In this document: one piece after another, positions 38,767 through 51,531 of the stretch
Layout: each line of letters opens with the position of its first letter
How positions within the stretch are numbered: position 1 is the stretch's first letter
Origin: Coffea arabica
Taxonomy: Eukaryota; Streptophyta; Magnoliopsida; Gentianales; Rubiaceae
Assembly (NCBI RefSeq): GCF_036785885.1
Contig: NC_092320.1
Location: forward strand, 10,417,557-10,481,556
DNA: 64,000 bases
Direction: 5' to 3'
Program-made: the position numbers and the translations under genes
Notes under the pieces: generated by a model
Databases searched by the model: none
Told to the model about the DNA's origin: nothing
Seen by the model: the letters and a program-made list of their open reading frames with translations, nothing else

Positions 38767-39534
38767 CTAATGCCACCAAACCATCTCATGACACTTGTAT
38801 TACTTGTTCCAAATTACGTAAAGTTTTTCCCATGATTTAGACCGGCGGCTCCCGTAGACCTCAGCTGGAGATTGGGGGTGGTTGTTGATCATCTTTTTCC
38901 CCGCTAACAATTCAAGCAGCAAACTGGGTAAAGGTAGCAGAGAGATTGTAGAAGAGTTTGATTCATCTTCTAGCACTTGTCACAATTTTGGTAGCCAACA
39001 AAATCTTGATACGAATTTACGAGCAAAGCTTCCCTTAAGGAAGCCAGGCTGAAGTATAGACAATGACTGGATGATCTACGGGCAAAAGTTTATGCCTTTT
39101 TTTTTTTAAAACTATCTCTTGTAACTTTTAACTCGTATAAATTACATACTCCATGCCTATATATTTTTGAACTTAATTAATTGCATGTCTGATTGTTGGA
39201 AAGAATTTTTACTCTGCTGGCTCCTATTCCATCATCTAAATTTTAGGGTTTTCTTTCTTGTCGATTATTTCAGCTTTTCAAAACTTGACAACAAGAAGAG
39301 GATATAGGCTAGTAAACACCCCTTTGAAACAAGGGTTTAAACAATCTAGGACTTGGGAGCCTGTGCGTTGCTCTATAGAGTTTCGAAGCCAAAAATTACT
39401 TCGTAAAAGCATCTCTCTCTGGAGGTCTTTTTCAGACAAGTACTTTTTATTAAGAGTCAATACAAGAAACAAAATCGAAGGCCCACAAACTAATTTTGTG
39501 TTTCTGCTGTATGAACAAATATATTTTATATATG

Positions 39535-39574
<40 letters not shown>

Positions 39575-41030
39575 CCAAAAGTTTTGATGAGTTAATAATA
39601 ATCAAAGGAGGAAAAAATAAACTTATTCTAAAAAAAAAAAAACCAAGCGCCTGGAGTTGGGCAGGACCGCAGCAATAGACATGAAAGGCGATGAATGAGC
39701 ATCACTCGTTTCGTGTATAAATCCAAGTAAAAGTGGTGATGAGGTTTATACGGATTTGATGGTGTTGCCATTCTTGACTGAATAGGAAATATGTAGACCA
39801 TCACCATTGTCCTTGAGAGAGGAGAAATACATTACATACCAGTGTGTGAGGGAAGAAGCATCCAATAAATTCCGATGTATGAATTCAAAGATTTGGTCCA
39901 ACGTCAAAAACCTTTACTTTTTTCAATTCCACCTAATCCATGTCCTGTGTTTCGCTTTCATGCCTTCAACCTCAAGCACCACTACTATACCACTACTATA
40001 GGCATTCAGTACATGGTTAATTATACAGTATTGTCCTTTTTCCACCGCCTCGCTAGAAAAGCATTCTTTTATTCATTTCTTTCTTTTAATTAATTTGTGT
40101 ATAGCTATGAAGAAAAAATGGGTAGTAACTTGATATCTCATGAGTCTTTTTTGCTTGATAGACTTGAACCAAGAAATTAACAGCTTAGAATTAATCGACG
40201 CTTTTGACCGAAATTTTCTTGAATGAGACTTCGTTTGTCACATTCAAACATATGATATCCAGTCCGTAGCTGTGCTTGTTTTGTTTAAACATCTTGCTAG
40301 TAATCAAATGCAAACGAAAGATTCAGCTCTTATATTAATTGTATTTGTTTCGTTCAATTTTCAATTACACAGCTGCAATCTGCATAACTATCTCATCATA
40401 GGACCAATCGTCCATCGAAGCTTTTTTTTTCTTTTTGCTCTTTCACGACTCACCAAAGGTGAGTTTAATAACATAGCTAGCATAGAGAAAGTTTTGACCA
40501 GCAACGATAAAATACATGCATTTAAAAACCCAGAGATTGATGAGTTTCTGAAACGTTCAATGGATTTGAAGGAGCTCAAATTTTCCAGAAATTCAATGGA
40601 TTACTAATCTCTCCATCTCCTGATCTTTTCCAAGAGTTTATATCAGATAAAAGTTGGCACCTGGTAGTATTAAACACTGAGGAATTGCAGTCTGATCTTA
40701 TCTGGAGAGGGTACGTTTCGTATAGCTTAACCTTGCTTATAATTGTCTAGAAGGCATTTTCAATCATATTTTGAGAGAAACTAATACCCAGAAATTGATG
40801 GATTCGAAAAACTTGAGGCTGCAATTTGCCTTTTCATTGATATTTCCCTTATCATGCATGCGGTTATAAGGATACATTTGTAGTTTGTAAATACTGTGTT
40901 ATGTCTTTATAATACACGCGTAACTTTTTGTATTCACGCATATTATAAATATTCTGAAAAATATTCATATTTTTGGCATGTCATACTTCCCTAATTATAC
41001 TTCAAATTTTGGAAAATTGTCTCAGGATAG

Positions 41031-41032
<2 letters not shown>
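38767..41032. other. 3' flank of the bHLH gene and AT-rich spacer
   Basis: The first few hundred bases are presumably 3' UTR. Beyond them a (GA)n tract at 39541-39569 and AT-rich DNA are seen. Frames of about 110 codons at 39258 and 40272 are not recognisable proteins. Confidence 0.45.
39541..39569. repeat. (GA)n microsatellite
   Basis: About fourteen GA units. Confidence 0.95.

Positions 41033-41070
<38 letters not shown>
41033..41070. repeat. (AT)n microsatellite
   Basis: Uninterrupted alternating A and T of about 38 bases. Confidence 0.95.
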
Positions 41071-41072
<2 letters not shown>

Positions 41073-41318
41073 CATGTCACACATAAAAATTTATAAAATT
41101 GTAACTATGCGTATCATAATTTCTATGAATTTATACATATGAAACTAATATGATCATAAAAATGTAACTAACGTAAAGTTAGTTTCATACGCAAGGGTTA
41201 GTGTTAAAACTAATAGTAATGTAACATAATCTATGAAAACCATAGTAAATTTACCCATACGTATGTTGTTCGATTGTAACTTTCAAATATATTTATATTG
41301 GACAGAGAATTATTAGTC
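41071..41318. other. AT-rich spacer, nothing recognised
   Basis: Short spacer between a microsatellite and a MITE remnant; no gene or element seen. Confidence 0.4.
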
Positions 41319-41453
41319 AAAATTTATTTGCTTACATCATCATTACAATTTCCAACGCACCTTTTTATCTTCCTAATTACCTTTTTATCTCACATACATC
41401 ATATCACAAAAAGTGCTACAGTAAAAATATCTCAAATAATTTACAATCCAAAC
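41319..41453 (-). mobile_element. Small MITE remnant, GTTTGGAT...GTAGCACTTTT family, copy 2
   Basis: Read on the minus strand it begins GTTTGGATTGTAAATTATTT and contains TGTAGCACTTTTTGTGATAT and GATGTATGTGAGATAAAAAG, matching 25298-25446. It lies in the opposite orientation to that copy. Confidence 0.6.
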
Positions 41454-41477
41454 AGAGCCAGTCTATTTCCGCATATA

Positions 41478-41480
<3 letters not shown>

Positions 41481-41514
<34 letters not shown>
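41481..41514. repeat. (AT)n microsatellite
   Basis: Alternating A and T for 34 bases. Confidence 0.95.
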
Positions 41515-41517
<3 letters not shown>

Positions 41518-41652
41518 CATTATTTTGCCAAATTCATAATTTATGTCAACTTTTGTATCCTATTTTTGAAAAAAAAAAAATTCATACCCGTATGAATACA
41601 TATGCTATTCCTTTTGATGCCGATTCCCTATTTCACCAACTGTGGATACATG

Positions 41653-42065
41653 TAGAGCTGTTAAGCCAATCGAATAGCTCGAAAGCTCGTTAGAGCTCGG
41701 CTCGTTAAGGCTCGAGCTCGACTTGTTAATTTTGGTTAACGAGTCGAGCTCGAACTCGAAACATGCTCGTTTAGTTTTGATACTCGAGTAGTTCGTTAGA
41801 GCTCGTTAATGAATGACATATTTGTCATTTTAGAAATCAAAATTATATAAATTAAAAATTATAGATTTTTATTAATGTTAATTTGCACGAGCTCGAGCTC
41901 GAGCGCGTGAAACTCGACTCGTTTATCAGCTCAAGCTCGAGCTCGAGCCACATGTACATTTAACGAGTCGAGTTCGAACACATTTTAAAGTTCGTTTTCT
42001 TAACGAGCTCGAGTCGAGCTCGGCAGCTAAATACTCGGCTCGATTCGGCTCGATTAACAGCTCTA
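41653..42065. mobile_element. hAT-type MITE of the GAGCTCG-rich group, copy 3
   Basis: A 413-bp element from TAGAGCTGTTAA to TTAACAGCTCTA with arms full of GAGCTCG and CTCGTTAA. Perfect 8-bp target duplication GATACATG at 41645-41652 and 42066-42073. The ends differ from copies 1 and 2 (GCTGTTAA in place of GCTGCAAA), so this is a sister subfamily. Confidence 0.88.
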
Positions 42066-42073
42066 GATACATG

Positions 42074-43028
42074 TCAAGAGTTTATATCAAAAGTTCGTGC
42101 GGAATTCTTCTGTACATTCACGGATTGCACCAGAATTCTTTAACTCTCCTGCGATCTATATAAACGAGAACAAACCAATTGTAGTCCTTTCCTTCTATTC
42201 CTCCAACTGTAGTGTGACAAATTGGGATTTGGCGACCATTTATGTCCTACTTTCTGCCAGACAGTTTGCTTGCTGGATAGTGATGTGTGTTAGACAAACA
42301 ACAGGAGCAGAAGAAACTAGAAAGGAGGCCAAAATTTTTTTAAAAAAAAAAAAAACAACAACTGAATGTGACAAAAGTTGGGAAGTTTGGAAGAAACATG
42401 GATCATTAGAGAGAATTTTCGTTGTGTTATTGGATAAAAAAAACACCTAAATATTACTCCACTTGCCCATTAGAAAGAAACCATTAGCTTGACAAAGTGA
42501 GCATAACTAACCTCGGGAATTCTTTGACAAGTTTTACAAACTAAGAGCCCATAAAACTGTTCTCTACCATTTTTATGGGAAATTAGCAGAGTGAAATAGT
42601 AAAATTCAGAAAGGCCATTAATGTTTAAATTCATGGAAAGGAAGATTTTGCTCTCCCTTTTTTTTTCAAAGCCAGAATTGACTTTTTGACATTTTACAAA
42701 CCTAATTTCACAGAAACCACAAAAGCTGGCAACTCTTGTGATTCTTGAGGAGACTTATAAACTACCTAAAGCCCCCTCCCAAACCTTCGATGTGAGATAA
42801 CAACCTAAGCAGGCGAGCTGCTGCTAAGACCTAAGATTTTGCTCTCCCTACTTAACTAATTCTTGATTCTTGAAAGGCTATTTAGTAGCCTAGCAGCAGT
42901 GGATGTGGATCCCACTTCTAGAAGATGATAATCTTCCATATTTGGAAAAATCCTCCTTCTGGGAAAGTTATTCAGAATACTTCAGCATGTCTACTTAAGA
43001 TGACACATTTCCAAATCAGAAGAAAAGT
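42074..43028. other. Intergenic spacer, no feature recognised
   Basis: No gene seen. It contains a poly-A tract and a T tract (42655-42668). The open frame at 42097-42450 resembles nothing known. Confidence 0.45.
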
Positions 43029-43228
43029 ACCTAATCCTAGGATGTTTCGAAGAAGGAGAAAAACGGGCAAAGAGTAAGTAGCAGCAGCATATAGCAGCAA
43101 AGCCAACGCCATTGATTGCTCAGCTATGTACCAAATCCTGGGATGTTTCCAAGAAGGAGAACACGGGAAAAAGAGCAAGTAATGGTAGAATATAACAGCA
43201 AAGCCAACGCCATTGATTGCTCAGCTAA
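43029..43228. repeat. Tandem duplication of a ~100-bp unit
   Basis: Unit 1 (43029-43128) and unit 2 (43129-43228) both contain AATCCT.GGATGTTTC.AAGA and end with CAACGCCATTGATTGCTCAG. They differ at roughly one base in eight, so the duplication is not recent. Confidence 0.8.
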
Positions 43229-43586
43229 GAGGTTCCAATCAAGTTGGGGAAAAAAGTGTTGAAAATGTAACGGCTATCATTGTAGCCTAGAACTAAGTAT
43301 TCTTAATTTTCGTCTTTCCTATCAAACTTTTGAGGTGCAATGATGTTAACAGAAACTGGAACAATTATCGTGTTGATGGGTCGTGGAAAAAGCACAAGAC
43401 CTTAACAATCACGGACTTCATTTTAACCATATGTTGTAATTTTGGAATTTGACCAACTGACCAAGAATCAAGTACTTGATAAAGTTTACAAAAGAGATTA
43501 AAAAAATATAAATGTCGGGACCTTTTATACTCCAATAACCTAAATACAAAAAGGAAAAAGAATACAATCATTGCATATGTGATATT

Positions 43587-44017
43587 TAGGTCTGCAAATG
43601 AATCAAACTGCTCATGAGCATTCGTGAGTTGGTTCGGTCGACGTCGATTAACATTGAATCGAGTTTGAGTCGAACTCGAGCCGATCAGGTCGAGTTCGAA
43701 TACAAAGAAACTCAGCTCGTTACCTCACGAGCCACTCGATTATATATTTTTTATTTTTTATTTTAATAGTAAAATTACATATATATTTCTAATATTTTAT
43801 TATTTATTTAAAAAATTACTATTTTATTCATTTTTTTAAAAAAATAAATATAATTATATTCTATTTTTTAAAACTCAAGTAGGCTTGAACTCAAGCTCAA
43901 CTCAGCTAGAATTTGAGGTCAAATTTGAGCTCGAACTTTACATTGAGAGTTTATCGAGTTTGAGCTCGAACTCGATTCAATTAAGTCAAAATTCGACTGG
44001 ACTCGTTTATAACCCTA
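43587..44017. mobile_element. hAT-type MITE of the GAGCTCG-rich family, copy 4 (degraded)
   Basis: The left end TAGGTCTGCAAATGA and right end CTCGTTTATAACCCTA are diverged versions of copies 1 and 2. CTCGA-rich arms and the TATTTTATTATTTATT core are kept. The 8-bp flanks (GTGATATT and GATACCGT) no longer match, which fits greater age. Confidence 0.7.
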
Positions 44018-44067
44018 GATACCGTAATCTATTTACTTATAATACTAATTGTGTAAAGACGTTATTC

Positions 44068-44275
44068 TTTTTTTCCGGATACAACAACAGTTGTATAACC
44101 TAACCTATCCTACACTAAGGGGAAGGGGGCGGACCTAAGGAGGTCCAAGAATAATCTGGAGGGGACTGAACCACCGCCGGACTAGACGGGTACACTATAC
44201 ACCCACCTGAATTTTTTGAAGCAAGCCACTTAAATGTAATGGCTAGGCGATAGCTACCAGCCCAAAGACTGGTGG
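44068..44275 (-). mobile_element. SINE retroposon, copy 2
   Basis: A 208-bp element on the minus strand, flanked by a perfect 19-bp target duplication TTGTGTAAAGACGTTATTC (44049-44067 and 44276-44294). The T run at 44068-44074 is its short A-tail. On the minus strand it starts ACCACCAGTCTTTGGGCTGG and contains GTGGTTCAGTCCCC, which resembles a tRNA-type B box, so a tRNA-derived SINE is likely. The perfect duplication suggests a fairly recent insertion. Confidence 0.85.
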
Positions 44276-44294
44276 TTGTGTAAAGACGTTATTC

Positions 44295-45763
44295 AACCAC
44301 GGCATTCTTGCGTTCTAGTTAACATTTGAAAAATCGTTCTTCTTTTTGAGAATTCATGTCGTGTAACATAAACCTTCCTAATGTGTTGAATCAGCAAAAA
44401 ATATGTCATGGGAGTTTCAAAATTTTGTCTTACAAATATTTAAGCGTATATTAACACTATAAGGAAAGATATACTTGGAAACATCAACCTTGGAGATGAT
44501 TGATATCGAATGACAAAGACAAAATGGTAAGAGCTATCTTGAAAAAGTTGACGGGATAAAAGTTATCAAAATCTGAAAATATTCCACAAAAAAGCAAAAG
44601 TCTTCGAATGTAACGTACGCCAATCCTGTGGAAAGTTCAGTATGATTAACCTTCTTAATTAATATGCGTAGAGCGTGAAAAACTAGTTGAATGGTAAATC
44701 GACAACTTCTGTCATCTCAGCTGCTTAGTAGAAGACATCGTCAGATGAAAATTTGTATTGGATGAATGGGGATGGCTGCTGGCGTCGGAAGAAAACGCAG
44801 GACCAGTTGATGGTGAAAAATCCACATTCTAAATTTCTTTTTTCCTGGAGAGGGCGATTAGCTATCGGGATTCCCCCTGCAAGAATAATACCAGTCTCTT
44901 TTTTGGCTTCAAAGGAAAACATTTAAGTGGGAGCCCTGAATGGAAAAGAATCCCCATTTGGCCATTTTCTTACTGTAAGTTCCAGGAAAGAGCCCTAAGC
45001 ATCCGCTTAACTTTCCGTTGCTCCTTAACCTGCTTTGCCTCTTAGCTGTCAGCGCATCGAATTGGTCAGCCGGACAACTACGCATGCAAGTGAAGTTTAG
45101 TTTCATCAACTGGACTGGATGGATCTTCTAAGGTGGTGATGATAGTTACTTGGCCAGTTCAGGTTTCTGCACATATTACAGATGGCAGAGACCCTTTCTG
45201 TGACTTTTCCAGAGCATCTTTCAAGAAAAAGACTTTTTCTCCACAAGGGAAAAGAACAACGGTAGGTGCAGCCTGCGGTTAATGATTTGGTCAGTCAATT
45301 TGAAAACCACCCCAGAAAAAAAAAATGAAATTTGAATTTAGCGCTCAGAGAGAGACATTGGCCAAAGAAGAGATGATAATAATAAAAAATAAATCCAAAG
45401 GTGAAAGGAAAAGGCATGATCTTACTTTCCTCAAAAATCACCACTGAAGTGGTTGGAGACCAATGTCGTGACGTACAAATGCTGCTGTATAAACGATGAT
45501 TAGAGCCTGGAAATCAAATTCCAGAAAATTAAGGACGGCCTTGCGCTTTCTAGACCAACAAAATTTTGATCAATTAGATGACCAAGAGAATATGCATATC
45601 TGACAGATAGAAGATACAAGGCCATCACGAGAAAATCAAAACACTGTTACAGATGGCCTGCAAACAAGAGTGCTCCAACTCTTAGTATCAACTTAATCCA
45701 CTGCAGGGAGCAACCAAGAAGAGAAATGAAAAATAGCATTTACACCCAGAGGACATTCACACT
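44295..45763. other. Spacer and 3' flank of the RECA3 gene
   Basis: The right-hand part should be the 3' UTR of the RecA gene (-). No separate gene was recognised; minus-strand frames of 65-66 codons at 44725-45109 overlap in different phases. Confidence 0.45.
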
Positions 45764-46764
45764 TTATGCCTCGACTGCAGTTACAACTTCTTCATCGGTC
45801 GTGTCAGATGCAACAATCTCCCCAACAGTGTCTCCATCTAAACCTTCCGGATCAGTATCCTTGCTTGCTTCTGCACCAACAAGCTTCTCCCTAAGTTTCA
45901 CCATAAGTTCTTCTCGTACGCTCTCGTTCGAAACCAGGTACTGTTTCAAGGCTTCCTTGCCGTGTATTGTCTCACCATTCACATAATAAAACCCACCATT
46001 CTTTCTGAGGAACTTGTGCTTCAATCCTAACTCTATGATCTCTGATTCACGACAAATCCCCTTCCCGAATTCAAGCTCAAACTCTGCTGTTCTAAATGGA
46101 GGGGCATGCTTGTTCTTTACAATCTTCACCACAACTTGGCTGCCTATGGTCTGTAAACAGCCGGAAAAAAAACAGCAACAGCACCCACATGAATAACGAA
46201 CATGAACGAAGTCAAGTCTAGACCACATACTCAGGTCATCTTGTTAAAAACAATTGATTCCAGTCACTCCAATCAAGGTATCCATGTAAAGTAAAGCAGT
46301 TAAGATTGTTCAATAGTAAGAGCAACTGACCATATACCTATACCTTCAACAGCTCAATATGAAGAAAAAGCATGCAAAGTAGTGTGTTTTCCTCTATATC
46401 CTTTATAAGAGACCACTAATGCTGCTGATCAAAGGCCAAAGCAAAAAATCAAATAAACAGTAGACAAAACTCGAGCAATTAATTACAATTTAACAATAAC
46501 TCTTAGGAGATGAAAAATAACAAAGTAAAGAGAGCCTTTAATCTCTTTTGACATGGTACAAATAAGGCAAAATATAATTTTATGGTTCAGCAGATTAGCA
46601 TCCTCCAACCAGCCAACTTTAGTCCACATTTGAACAGCATACTGCAGATTAATCCAGTCTTCAGGATTTCTTTACAATAAAGCATGTTTTCACAGAACAA
46701 TACTTCATAAGACAAAACATTTTCATTGAAGGGACCTCCTTGCACAATTTAGTACGTGCATGCA

Positions 46765-46810
<46 letters not shown>

Positions 46811-49800
46811 AACTAAACTAATACAAAAGCACAGACCACGGATACAGACATGGTTAACTTTGAACAAATAGAAAACAATCTCATGGTAAAAAATGTTTAT
46901 ACAACCAAAAGGTGTCAGATACAAAACAAATGTGAGCATCTATTTCCAAATCCAAGGCTTACAATTAAAGGCAAAAGATCCTTCAGGTTGCCTCTTGAAC
47001 AATCAAAACCACATGTTCAAAATGTAAACTTAAGTAACTAAGAGGCAATTAGAGATGCAAACAAAATTTTACCTCGTCACCCCTCTTGACGAGACCTATT
47101 CTCTTGATGTTTAGACGCACTGAAGCATAAAACTTCAATGCATTACCACCACAGGTGACTTCAGTGGGACCACCAAATCCAACAACAGATAGTTTTGCTC
47201 TGACCTGAGTAACATGTAATTCCAAGAAGTTGGTAACTGTAAATTAGCAAATTATAGGAAAAGAAAATTGATAAATTGCAAAGTAGCACAAGAAAAAGTA
47301 TCAGTCCTCAGGCTCCAAACTTATTTAGAGAGGTGAAGGGACTATACTAACTTATGAGATAACATTAATTCTCCCCCTGGTAATTACTTACCTGGACAAT
47401 CTAGTTCATGCCTATAAGCAACATCACATGTCATGTGAACCAAGTTCTAAAGCACGCAAAACCATATTAAGTAACAGCATAACCTGATCTTAGTATGACA
47501 CGAGTGATTAATAGTCTAATCATGTAACATCAAACCAAATAGATAAAAAAAATGTTCTTCAGGTTCTTCTTAAAAATTGCCAAAAAAAAAAAAATCTACT
47601 GGGACAAGTGAACCAAATTAATCAGGACTGATTAAGTTTTTATCTCTTTTCCACAGTACCCTTTATATAGATGGGACTGATGAGTTCCTGGTCTATTTGA
47701 GTGGGCTGCTAAGCTTTATTAGAATCAAAGTAATAATGCAACCAGGTTTTAATATTAGCAAATTTAGGCAGACGCCCTCATCAGATGAGAAAAAAAGAAA
47801 GTTTCTTCACAACACCTATAAACTCTATACAGAACTTCTGAAACTTGTTAGCAGTACCTGATTAATAAAGATTAGGATAGTTTGTGATAAAGACAAAGAA
47901 TGGCTCAGTTTGCGAAGAGCCTGGCTCATTAATCTAGCTTGCATTGCCATGTGAGCGTCACCCATTTCACCGTCAAGTTCACCTTTGGGGACAAGGGCAG
48001 CAACCTGAAAGCCAGTAAATCATTCAAAAGTGACTTACAATCAAATGATCGTAAACAATATCCAGAGATTCAACAGCAATCTCAACTTTTAAGGATCAGC
48101 AATCTAACTTACACTGTCCACCACAACAACATCAACTGAACCACTCCTGATAATGGTATCTACAAGACTGAGAGCCTGCTCCCCACAGTCTGGTTGTGAA
48201 AGAAGTAAGTTTTCAGTGTTGACTCCGATAGCCTGAGCTAGGGCTGGATCAAGAGCGTGCTCAGCATCAACAAAAACACAGTAGCCTACCCCCAAAAAAA
48301 AAAGTTCAAATTGCAATATTCTGTAAAATCTTGACACAAAAATTGTAAGAAACTCTAGTACGAGAATTTAATAGTAAACCAAACCTACTTGTTATCTTCT
48401 TGAAAAACAACCTGCCTATAGGCTAGCCTTTAAGACAAACCATATAGACATAAAATACTTATAAGTGACTTAAACCTTAACTGCAAGAAAATAGAAATAT
48501 CAACTGAAAAAAATGCAAGAAAATAGAAATATCAACTGAAAAAAATCCTAATAGGAGCATTACTACAGGAAGCACTTAACTGCAGCAGATACAAGGATTT
48601 GTCCATGTTGGCGGGCTAATGGTGTTTGACAATATTAGACTAGATGATTCACAAGCCATAGAAAATCAGACTGGTACCCTCTTTCTCACAGTCAGTACAA
48701 CGAGTCATCTTAAATGCAACCAGTACCAGAACCTACAGCGCTCCAATTCAGAGTGAAAGGACATTTCTAACTAATGGGTTAAAAGATGGAACTTGACATT
48801 CAACACTCAAATCTGACGAAATTCAAGATAAATTCCAATTTTGTAGCTCATTAAGAACTATTTTGATATCAGCATCATACTGAGAATGCATATAGACCTC
48901 CAGATGTCATTGCTGACAGATTTTGTGCACATCTTTCAATGGGAAGTCAGATCTTTGCTTCACTAGTAAAATATCATTATTTAATTTCAATATATTGATT
49001 GTATTTTTCTATGCCAAACACTCGTAAGCAAACCACCCCAAGACACGAAGATAATGCCTCTCTAAATGCTCTCCTAGCAGAAAGAAAAATAGGGAAGTCT
49101 CTATACTCATGGAGCTACATTAGGAAACCTTGGAAATGAATACTGCATCAAGAGAAAGAGCAACACTGCATAAACTAATTCAAGTCACCTCCTTGTTTCT
49201 GTGCCTCAGCAATTACATGTAGAGCAAGAGTTGTTTTTCCAGAAGCCTCTGGACCATAAATCTCCACAACACGTCCCTGCACACAGTAAACAATAAGGTT
49301 AACAGAAACGAATAGTGATACAAAGTAATTAAAAAGCTTCCATTTCAGTGAAGGTTTTCAGGAACAAGACAAAGCTTTTCTTTTGCAACACAATTTGGAA
49401 ATTTTAAATGCTGATTAATCAGAATGGAAAGATTCAAATCAAGAATAATTACAGCAGCTCTTAGTTGAAGTCCCAATTAGATAGAGAAAAGTCCTTTCAG
49501 TGGTATAGTATTGCACTCTAAAACGATGTCAATATGATTCTTTAGAAGTTTGCAGATATTTAGTGCACTTGAAACAATCATTTAAAATCAGCATCTGGCA
49601 TTACAGCATAAGAAACACATAAGATGTCCAACCTTTGGAAGTCCTCCAACCCCAAGCGCAACATCCAAAGCAAATGAACCTGTAGACACAACTGGAACTT
49701 GTTTGACAGGGGCAGAGCGACCAAGCCACATGATAGAACCTTTTCCAAATGATGCAGTGATCTGATCCATTGCCTGCTTGAGCGCCAAATCTTTCTTTGA

Positions 49801-51140
49801 CATATTCTCCTCACCCGAGTCACTTCCATCTGACTTGGATTTTCTTCTACCTTCCATACAAAAAATAACTTATGTTCATAATGAACTAATGAAGCGAAAA
49901 AAAAATGATATTTTCGACTGCAGAGAGAGCAAAAAGTAGGTACTCTCAAGCAGAAATAACACAATCCCTGCCAAATGTAAAAAATATCAAACTCAACAAA
50001 TTTCAGAAAAAAGCGACACTTAAAAGAATTCATCTGATTCAAAGAATCATGGCCGGGGGGGGGGGGGGGGGGGGGAGGAAGTCAAGTGATTGTCACATTA
50101 AAGATGATGCACTTAATGTTAAAATACTCCAGGAGGGAGGTACAAGTCCAAAATATAGCAAAAAACTTGCATACTTGGGTGCTATATAATTTTTCTGCCG
50201 AGACAGTTGGTTTTAAGAACAGAAAACACAAAAATATGGGAGAAAACATGCAAGTGTCACATTAAATAAACATGACACTTGAAGTATTCAAACACTAAGC
50301 AAATATATGTATTAGATTTAACTGGTCCTGGCAAGGGCCTAAAGCCTAAAAAGATAGACTTTATATGCAAAAGTTATTCTAATCTATCTAATTTTGAAAT
50401 CCATCAAAATGATCACCAAGACAAGAAGGTATGAAGACAAAATGCAGGTCAGTTCAGCAGGAAAATAAACTTCGGGCACCTTTGGAGGAAAAGTAGGAGA
50501 ACTGAGTGGATACCCCTAACAAGCTCTTCCTAAAAGTCTGCATCAACACACAACAAATTCGTGTCATGACTCATGAAGAAAGTGAGAAACCAAAAAAAAA
50601 AAGCAGTAATAATTGAAAAACAATGTCAGAAAACGTATCAAACAAAAGACTTTTTCTTGATACAGTATGCAACTTCAATCATTTTTTTCAAAAAGGAACA
50701 ACTTCTGCAAGTTAGCAAAGTAAAGCATTTGATTTTCGTAATTCATAGGAAATTATAGAATAATTATTTATTCGCAGCTTCCGACTGCTAATAACAAGTA
50801 TAAACACTATATTACACCTATAACTTCAAAGGAATAGTACAAACAAAATATAGATAGCGAAAAAACGCTGAAACTCAACAAAGCTCTGAAAAACATATTT
50901 GAGCAAAAGCTGAAAATTAAAAAAAAAAAAAAAAACACTTCAAATTTCTACAACGGGCCATTACCTATCATTAATCTTAACCAAAATTTTCAAAAATACA
51001 AAGAAAATAAGAAAAAATCTTCCCTATTTTAAGTGGCCTTCCTTCTATTTCTGGTTTGCTGGGGAAATTACCTGAGAGGGAGGTTGCAGAAGCAGAGAGC
51101 GTCCGAGAGAAGAAGCATTTCGGAGAAGCCTCGCCATCAT
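45764..51140 (-). CDS. RECA3: Mitochondrial RecA homologue, RECA3-like
   Basis: Plant RECA3 is a bacterial-type recombinase that maintains mitochondrial DNA and restrains recombination between short repeats. Eight exons (-): 51140-51072, 50537-50480, 49850-49633, 49276-49189, 48285-48113, 48004-47858, 47204-47073, 46150-45764. They total 1272 nt and encode 423 aa, somewhat longer than the Arabidopsis protein (389 as I remember). [19 protein letters not shown] and the 58-nt second exon ([18 protein letters not shown]) form an Arg/Ser-rich presequence. The RecA core has Walker [10 protein letters not shown] (123-131), [20 protein letters not shown] and Walker B VVVVDSV. Next come DNA-binding loop regions, [19 protein letters not shown], and the C-terminal domain [16 protein letters not shown]. 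The acidic Thr/Glu/Asp-rich tail ([15 protein letters not shown]) is a RECA3 feature. Introns include a (GA)n tract and a 21-G run. Confidence 0.95.
46769..46809. repeat. (GA)n microsatellite in a RECA3 intron
   Basis: About twenty GA units inside the last intron (46151-47072). Confidence 0.95.
50055..50075. repeat. Poly-G run in a RECA3 intron
   Basis: Twenty-one consecutive G between exons 2 and 3 of the RECA3 gene (C on the transcribed sense strand). Confidence 0.9.
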
Positions 51141-51531
51141 ATTCAAAGGCTTCCACCAAACCCAAAGAAAAAAAGGAAAGTCAATATCCCTTTGACAATG
51201 CCCTCCTCACTCCACTCTGAACTTTTGACTTTCTCTAAAAAAAAGACTCTTCTCTGTCTCCTCTCACAAGAGACTTGAGAGAGAGAGAACAAAAAAAATG
51301 GAGCTGCTAAATCATTGTGCTTGATTCGAAAAGTTACTTGAAAGCTTTCAAGAGAAGTAGAAGTGAAGGAAGAAGAAGAAAGGAGGAGAGAGTTTTTTTA
51401 GGGTTTTAAGCAATTTTCCCTCCCTTTCCAGCTCTTCGTTGTAGCCTGGCCCTGCCGTGGTTTCCTCGGACGAAGAAAAAGAAATTGGAAAAGTTTCGGA
51501 ATTTGGAATTAACCAAATGAATTAGGTTTAA
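51141..51531 (-). promoter_or_regulatory. 5' leader and promoter side of RECA3
   Basis: Upstream of the RECA3 ATG. It is rich in CT/GA dinucleotides (GAGAGAGAG near 51278), common in plant leaders. No clear TATA box. A transposon begins at about 51532, so the proximal promoter is short. Confidence 0.4.

Noticed and set aside
40272-40607. 111-codon plus-strand frame ending FSRNSMDY
   Set aside because: No known domain, no splice-supported extension, and AT-rich setting; not strong enough to call a gene.
49578-50042. 154-codon minus-strand frame in the RECA3 gene
   Set aside because: It runs through RECA3 exon 3 in the wrong phase. The RecA-like frame joined to the exon at 50480-50537 explains the region.
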